A stretch of DNA of 64,000 bases from contig NZ_CP017713.1 of the NCBI RefSeq assembly GCF_002706425.1, positions 2,480,001 through 2,544,000 on the forward strand. The letters run 5' to 3'. Shown in pieces: positions 59,770 through 64,000 of the stretch (positions within the stretch are counted from its first letter, which is position 1; each line of letters starts with the position of its first letter). Origin of the DNA: Loigolactobacillus coryniformis subsp. coryniformis KCTC 3167 = DSM 20001. GTDB lineage: Bacteria > Bacillota > Bacilli > Lactobacillales > Lactobacillaceae. Made by a program: the position numbers and the translations under genes. The notes under the pieces are model-generated. The model was not told the DNA's origin, searched no databases, and saw nothing but the letters and a program-made list of their open reading frames with translations.

Positions 59770-60645
59770 ATGGATATTCGCGTTTTACATTATTTTGTTG
59801 CTGTTGCACAAGAACAGAATTTTTCTCGGGCAGCACAAATAGTCCACGTCTCACAACCCGCATTATCACGCCAAATTACCGATCTAGAAACTGAATTGGG
59901 CGTACATTTATTCAACCGACGCCACCGCCAAGTTAGTCTAACTCAGGAAGGGCACTACTTGCTTGAACGCGCACAAGAGATTATCGGTCTAGTCGATAAA
60001 ACAACTTATAACTTACAAAAACAAGCGGTAGTCAGTGGGACATTAGATATTGGTGCTGGCGAAAGTATTGCCATCAAAACGGTCATGCAAACCACTCAAC
60101 AGATCATTCATCAATACCCTGAAATTCATGTTAATTTGCATAGTGGTGATGCTGATACGATTCAAAACAAATTAGATAGTGGCATTTTAGAATTTGGCGT
60201 CATCATGGGCCGCCGTCAACTAGATAATTACAATACACTACGTTTACCCGTTGATAATCGATGGGGCGTGATCATGCGCGCCGATGAACAGTTAGCGCTT
60301 AAGGAAACGATTCAACCTAGTGATTTAATTGGTCGCCCCTTACTCAGTTCTAAACAAGCGATCCAACGCGGTATTTTTCAAGAATGGGCAGCAGGTCTGT
60401 TTGATCAACTTAATTTCATCGGTACTTATAACCTGATTTTCAATGCCAGTTTGTTAGTTAAAACTGGTGCTTGCATTGCCTTAACTTATGAAAATATAGT
60501 CAATGTTTCTCCTGATAGCGGCTTAGTTTTCCGACCATTAACACCACAATTAATTGACCCTAATATTCTAATTTGGTCTAAAAATCGGCAATTGCCTAAT
60601 GTCAGCCAGCTATTTTTAACTACCTTACAGCAAGCAATAAAATAA
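59770..60645 (+). CDS. LysR-family transcriptional regulator
   Basis: Regulator of 291 aa. The winged helix occupies residues 1-60 (LHYFVAVAQEQNFSRAAQIVHVSQPALSRQI), followed by a linker helix and the periplasmic-binding-like effector domain (LDIGAGESIAIKT onward). GGAGG precedes the ATG. In this position a LysR protein would usually control the divergent genes, here the acetyltransferase/SDR/aldo-keto reductase unit, but an insertion sequence now lies between. Effector unknown. Confidence 0.9.
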   Translation: MDIRVLHYFVAVAQEQNFSRAAQIVHVSQPALSRQITDLETELGVHLFNRRHRQVSLTQEGHYLLERAQEIIGLVDKTTYNLQKQAVVSGTLDIGAGESIAIKTVMQTTQQIIHQYPEIHVNLHSGDADTIQNKLDSGILEFGVIMGRRQLDNYNTLRLPVDNRWGVIMRADEQLALKETIQPSDLIGRPLLSSKQAIQRGIFQEWAAGLFDQLNFIGTYNLIFNASLLVKTGACIALTYENIVNVSPDSGLVFRPLTPQLIDPNILIWSKNRQLPNVSQLFLTTLQQAIK

Positions 60646-60726
60646 GCGCTGCACCTATTTTTAGCAATGTCATTAAGTTAGTGACTTGACAATTATTAGT
60701 CCCTGAGGAAATCGCTCGGCTAATTT

Positions 60727-60778
60727 TAAAACCACCTGATTAGTCATTTCATGATTGCTAATTGGGTGGTTTTTATAA
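60727..60778 (+). terminator. Terminator after the LysR gene
   Basis: AAAACCACCTGATTAG pairs with CTAATTGGGTGGTTTTT, followed by T-rich sequence. Confidence 0.85.
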
Positions 60779-60799
60779 TTTAAAGCTAATTTAAAGCGC

Positions 60800-62260
60800 A
60801 CTAAAATAAGGGCGACGCAAGATTAGGTTGTCAGTTTACGCGACTCGATAAATAAAACTAACCGCACGCTTAGGTTTTAGTCGCCGCTTATTTTTACGCC
60901 CGGGGCGAATCGGGACTAAGTAGGTGCCAAGCTGAATCAATAACGCTTGAAACTTTGCCTGCTGGTTATTGCGGTAATAATACCGCACGATCCTAGTGGC
61001 CAGTTTAAAATTAATGGTGTCCCAATGATGGTGATCGGTCTGCGCGACGTAAGCTTGATTAACGGCTGCACTAACCACATTGTACATGATTAAGTTGGCG
61101 TAAAGTTCCATTTCAATAAACTGGTCTTTTTTGGAATGAAATTGAATGGCGCCAAGATCATATTTTAGCTTAGAAAAAGCGGTTTCGATGCCCCAGCGCA
61201 AATGATATAACCGTTTCATTCGTGGTAATGGAAACTGCTTTGCCGGAAGATTAGTGATCAAGACTTCCCACGCTGGCTTACCGTCAGCTGTTGTCCCAAT
61301 TTGAAATTTACAAGCCCGGAATTTAACGGTACAAAAGACGCCAAAATCCCACCGCCGATCTTTGGTATTTTTGGAACGAAATGGTTGGTACTGGTGCCAA
61401 TAATGTTGAATACAATGAATGTTTTCACTACTTTTATGCGTAACGTAATAATGATTAGAAGTGGTCACGCGGCACGCGATTGCTTGATCACACTCACCAT
61501 CTGGCAAATTTTGAATTTCTTTGATACTGCCGCCTAACTTGGCTCGAATAAGATAATGCAACCCCTGGTGCCGGTTTAGATTTTCAATTAGATTAAAGCT
61601 TGGGTAGCCACGGTCCATCATCACGATCGAATCGTCTGGTAGGTGATCAAGCATGGCTAAAACACTGCCGCGTTCGTCCATTGCCGTTTTGGGTTGGCTA
61701 ATACAGTCTTGATAGCTTTTATTTAACAAGTCGTATAAAGTATTAACATGCATTTGACAATAAGGCTTATTTTTTGAAAAATCACAAACGTACTTTGAAG
61801 TAGGATTCCAAGGCAGATCAAAGTCCGAGCCATCGATCGCTAATACATGGTAATGGTGATCCAACAGTTGCGCGTTAGCTATTTGCTGGCTGAATTGATG
61901 AAAAATATGTTTGAAGCAGTCGGGTTTTAGCTTACCTTTTTGTTGTTCAAAGGCAGAAGCTGAAACTTGTTCATCAATACCAGGAAAAGCATTGAATAAC
62001 TCAATGTTAAGGCTGTTACCCTGCATATTAAGCATCGTTTTAATCATCGTACCAGCAGTTAATTTCCGTTTACGCGTAAAATCCTGTGGTGAATGAGTGT
62101 AATCATGAATATGGCTAACTGTTTCATTGATAATTTGGTCCAGAACGCTTAAACTATTAGTTGGGTTTAACATTAGTGACACACTCCTTATCGGTATTGG
62201 ATTGTTACAATTAGACCTGTGGAGGAGAAGGTTTAGTGCCTTCCCCTTTTAGTTTACCAA
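60800..62260 (-). mobile_element. IS4-family element (ends approximate)
   Basis: Defined by its transposase gene and about 40-80 bases on either side. Terminal repeats were not located with confidence. A bidirectional-looking stem-loop lies just outside at 62275-62323. Confidence 0.65.
60836..62173 (-). CDS. IS4-family transposase
   Basis: DDE transposase of 445 aa with AIDGSDFDLPWN (Asp), IVMMDRGYPSFN (Asp) and the YREK signature YHLRWGIETAFSKLKYDLG. I take the ATG at 62173, which is 10 bases after AAGGAG; a GTG at 62182 is only one or two bases from it. The C terminus is very basic (RKNKRRLKPKR). The frame is intact. It is not closely similar to the other IS4-type transposase at 30680. Confidence 0.92.
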   Translation of the reverse strand: MLNPTNSLSVLDQIINETVSHIHDYTHSPQDFTRKRKLTAGTMIKTMLNMQGNSLNIELFNAFPGIDEQVSASAFEQQKGKLKPDCFKHIFHQFSQQIANAQLLDHHYHVLAIDGSDFDLPWNPTSKYVCDFSKNKPYCQMHVNTLYDLLNKSYQDCISQPKTAMDERGSVLAMLDHLPDDSIVMMDRGYPSFNLIENLNRHQGLHYLIRAKLGGSIKEIQNLPDGECDQAIACRVTTSNHYYVTHKSSENIHCIQHYWHQYQPFRSKNTKDRRWDFGVFCTVKFRACKFQIGTTADGKPAWEVLITNLPAKQFPLPRMKRLYHLRWGIETAFSKLKYDLGAIQFHSKKDQFIEMELYANLIMYNVVSAAVNQAYVAQTDHHHWDTINFKLATRIVRYYYRNNQQAKFQALLIQLGTYLVPIRPGRKNKRRLKPKRAVSFIYRVA

Positions 62261-62274
62261 GTTTAAAGTAAAAA

Positions 62275-62323
62275 ATAAGGCTTCAGCTACATAAATGATG
62301 TAGCTGAAGCCCTATTCTTTTTT
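62275..62323. terminator. Stem-loop with flanking A and T runs
   Basis: GGCTTCAGCTACAT (62279-62292) pairs perfectly with ATGTAGCTGAAGCC (62298-62311); T-run at 62314-62323 and A-run before. Bidirectional terminator between the IS4 and IS30 elements; the gene it once served is gone. Confidence 0.7.
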
Positions 62324-62349
62324 GTCAATAGCTTAACTTAATGACATTG

Positions 62350-63523
62350 GACAAATCTCTGTTATCATTGATGTTCCAACACAAAAATGAAAGAGGTTAT
62401 TGTCTTGATGCAAGAACAGAATACCACAGTCCGAGAAAAAGGTCACCACCTAACTTCATTTGAGCGCGGCAGAATCGCCACGCTACACAGCCAAGGATAC
62501 TCTAACCGCGCAATTGCTAGAGTTATCGGCGTTTGTCATCAAACAATCAGTAATGAACTACGCCGTGGTGAGATCGACCAAGTTAAAAAAGTGAACGGTC
62601 AACGGCAATATCACCGCGAGTACTCGCCAGAAGCGGCACAGGCCAAATACGAAGCTAACCGAATGTCCTGTCATCGACCTTTGAAACTCGCTGGTGTCGC
62701 TGACTTTATCCACTACTTTACGGCCCATTTGCACCAAGACGGTTGGTCGCCTGATGCCGCGGTGGGCCGTGCTAAACTTGAAGGCTTATATCAACCTGAG
62801 GAGATGGTTTCGACCAAGACGTTATACCACTATATCGATGCGCAACTACTTGAAGTCCGTAATCTTGATCTGCTCGAAAAAAACCGGCGCCGCACCAAAC
62901 ACCACCATTCACCCAAGCATAAGCGTCTGGCCGGACGAAGTATCGAAGAGCGACCTAAAAGTATTGATCAGCGCCAAGAGTTCGGTCACTTTGAGTTGGA
63001 TACCGTAGTCGGTAAACGTAACGGCCAAGAAAGTGTCATTCTAACGCTGATCGAGCGCCAATCTCGCTGTCAGATCCTGCGTTTGATTGATGGCCGTGAC
63101 GCCGATTCAGTCAACTACGAACTGGCTAAGATCTGCCAAGAATATGGACACATCATGAAGTCCGTTACCGCTGACAACGGGGCAGAATTCGCAGCGGCGG
63201 GGACGGTGCTTGACGGGGTTGCCGACCTTTATTATGCCCACCCTTACCGCTCTTCAGAACGAGGCACAAATGAGGCGCATAATCGAATGATCCGTCGTGA
63301 TGTGCCTAAGGGCCTGTCCATGGATACTTTAGGCCCTAGTGATATCCAAGCAGTGGAAGCCAAGCTAAACAACTTACCACGCCGGCAGTCAGGTTACCAA
63401 ACCCCAAAAGAGCTTTTCTCCGCTGCCGCTGGCTAAAGATTGAATCTTTAAAATATGAATATCAATGAAAATACTGTCTTACCGGGATTTATTGCGTGGC
63501 TAATTTGTTCTTGCAATTTGGGG
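62350..63523 (+). mobile_element. IS30-family element, copy 2 (left end uncertain)
   Basis: From about GACAAATCTCTG near 62355 to TTGCAATTTGGG at 63523 it matches the copy at 21984-23220 in opposite orientation. The outer left part seen in copy 1 is missing or replaced, and no flanking direct repeat was found. Confidence 0.7.
62408..63436 (+). CDS. IS30-family transposase
   Basis: DDE transposase of 342 aa from the ATG at 62408 (349 aa from the ATG at 62387). Helix-turn-helix SNRAIARVIGVCHQTISNEL, then FELDTVVGK, TADNGAEFAA and SSERGTNEAHNRMIRRDVPKG with the acidic triad. Intact and nearly identical to the gene at 22068-23099; differences are scattered substitutions. Confidence 0.92.
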   Translation: MQEQNTTVREKGHHLTSFERGRIATLHSQGYSNRAIARVIGVCHQTISNELRRGEIDQVKKVNGQRQYHREYSPEAAQAKYEANRMSCHRPLKLAGVADFIHYFTAHLHQDGWSPDAAVGRAKLEGLYQPEEMVSTKTLYHYIDAQLLEVRNLDLLEKNRRRTKHHHSPKHKRLAGRSIEERPKSIDQRQEFGHFELDTVVGKRNGQESVILTLIERQSRCQILRLIDGRDADSVNYELAKICQEYGHIMKSVTADNGAEFAAAGTVLDGVADLYYAHPYRSSERGTNEAHNRMIRRDVPKGLSMDTLGPSDIQAVEAKLNNLPRRQSGYQTPKELFSAAAG

Positions 63524-63807
63524 AAATTTAGTTACATGCTTTACAATTCAACTTTATGATTGCCAAAACAAATAGCACCAGTAAAATTAGCTTTCGCTAT
63601 TTTACTGGTGCTATATTAATGAAATAGAATTAACTTGTTGCCACTTGTTTTTAAAAAACTTTTTATTACGAACCATACTTATCAATTGGAGTAAATAAAC
63701 GCACAGCAAAGCTAAGTCAGGTGCTTTGTGACACTGATTTAGCCATAATCTTTACTTTTACCAAGCTATTTAAATCGCAACAAAGTTAGATATTTTATCT
63801 ACCTAAA
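63524..63807. other. Intergenic stretch with one stem-loop
   Basis: No gene. A near-perfect stem-loop at 63572-63614 (ATAGCACCAGTAAAAT...ATTTTACTGGTGCTAT) is probably the terminator of the leftward methyltransferase gene, 190 bases beyond its stop. A weaker hairpin lies at 63711-63744. Confidence 0.6.
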
Positions 63808-64000
63808 TTAGTCCAATGTTAATACCGTCACTGATTCAATGTGCTGCGTTAATGGGAACATATCAACTGGCTGCGTTTTTTCAGCATGATAACCAAATTC
63901 TTGCAATAAGGCGATATCGCGGCCAAGCGTTGCTGGATTGCAGCTAACGTAGACGATCCGCTTGGGTTTCATCACGCCAACGGCTTCAACAAAGGTACTA
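63808..64000 (-). CDS. 23S rRNA (uracil-C5) methyltransferase, 3' end only
   Basis: C-terminal 63 codons of a TrmA/RumA-family enzyme, cut by the window edge. It shows [20 protein letters not shown], where the Cys is the catalytic nucleophile, and ends [17 protein letters not shown], the usual family terminus. In lactobacilli this is the RlmD/RlmCD type, methylating 23S rRNA uridines. A conserved housekeeping gene, it marks the end of the IS-rich stretch. Confidence 0.9.
   Translation of the reverse strand, partial: STFVEAVGVMKPKRIVYVSCNPATLGRDIALLQEFGYHAEKTQPVDMFPLTQHIESVTVLTLD

Noticed and set aside
1-64000. CRISPR array, tRNA or rRNA genes
   Set aside because: No regularly spaced short repeats, cloverleaf-like segments or rRNA sequence were seen; all repeats found are IS ends, hairpins or duplicated IS copies.

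Overview
The window looks like the chromosome of a lactic acid bacterium of the family Lactobacillaceae. Shine-Dalgarno sites are strong (AAGGAG/AGGAGG), TTG and GTG starts are frequent, there is a T-box leader, and it carries Spx, PTS systems with PRD regulators, a C69 dipeptidase and a full range of lactobacillar insertion sequences (IS982, IS30, IS66, IS3, IS4, IS1380, IS110). Genus and species cannot be settled from the sequence. IS elements and their wrecks fill roughly a quarter of the window, so this is a rearranged, accessory-rich region.

Layout. 0.3-2.2 kb: a zinc alcohol dehydrogenase and a small HxlR-like regulator. 2.2-12.4 kb (minus strand, with a divergent CdaR-type regulator): a complete aldarate pathway. 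It has a CitMHS-type transporter, two glucarate dehydratase paralogues, galactarate dehydratase, a DHDPS-family lyase in the place of the usual GarL aldolase, tartronate semialdehyde reductase and glycerate kinase. Together they would turn D-glucarate and galactarate into pyruvate and 2-phosphoglycerate. 13.5-21.9 kb (minus): a PRD regulator, a 6-phosphogluconate-dehydrogenase-like enzyme lacking the usual general-acid Glu, a small unknown membrane protein, a fructose-family PTS (IIA, IIB, IIC), UlaD, UlaE, UlaF and a tyrosine-phosphatase-type protein. I read this as a possible undescribed route for a PTS-imported six-carbon sugar acid (L-gulonate or L-galactonate would fit) that joins the lower ascorbate pathway without UlaA or UlaG.

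22-28.6 kb: an IS pile-up (IS30; a truncated IS1380; an IS66 split by an IS3 element). 28.6-35.7 kb (minus): a second PTS operon (PRD regulator with EIIA, IIB, UlaA/SgaT-type IIC, transketolase), with an IS4-type element inserted exactly in the transketolase ribosome-binding site. 35.9-39 kb: decayed IS3, IS110 and IS982 copies. 39.2-46.2 kb: glutathione peroxidase, a thioredoxin-like protein, and a T-box-controlled group of two peptide-binding proteins and a gamma-glutamyl hydrolase, then a C69 dipeptidase.

46.5-64 kb: Hsp20, an Spx paralogue without its CXXC redox switch, another IS30, an old-yellow-enzyme reductase, a CoA-disulfide-reductase/rhodanese protein, two small membrane proteins, a purine permease, NAD-dependent formate dehydrogenase, an aldo-keto reductase / SDR / broken acetyltransferase cluster, a LysR regulator, more IS elements, and the 3' end of a 23S rRNA uracil methyltransferase cut by the window edge. 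No rRNA, tRNA or CRISPR array was seen.
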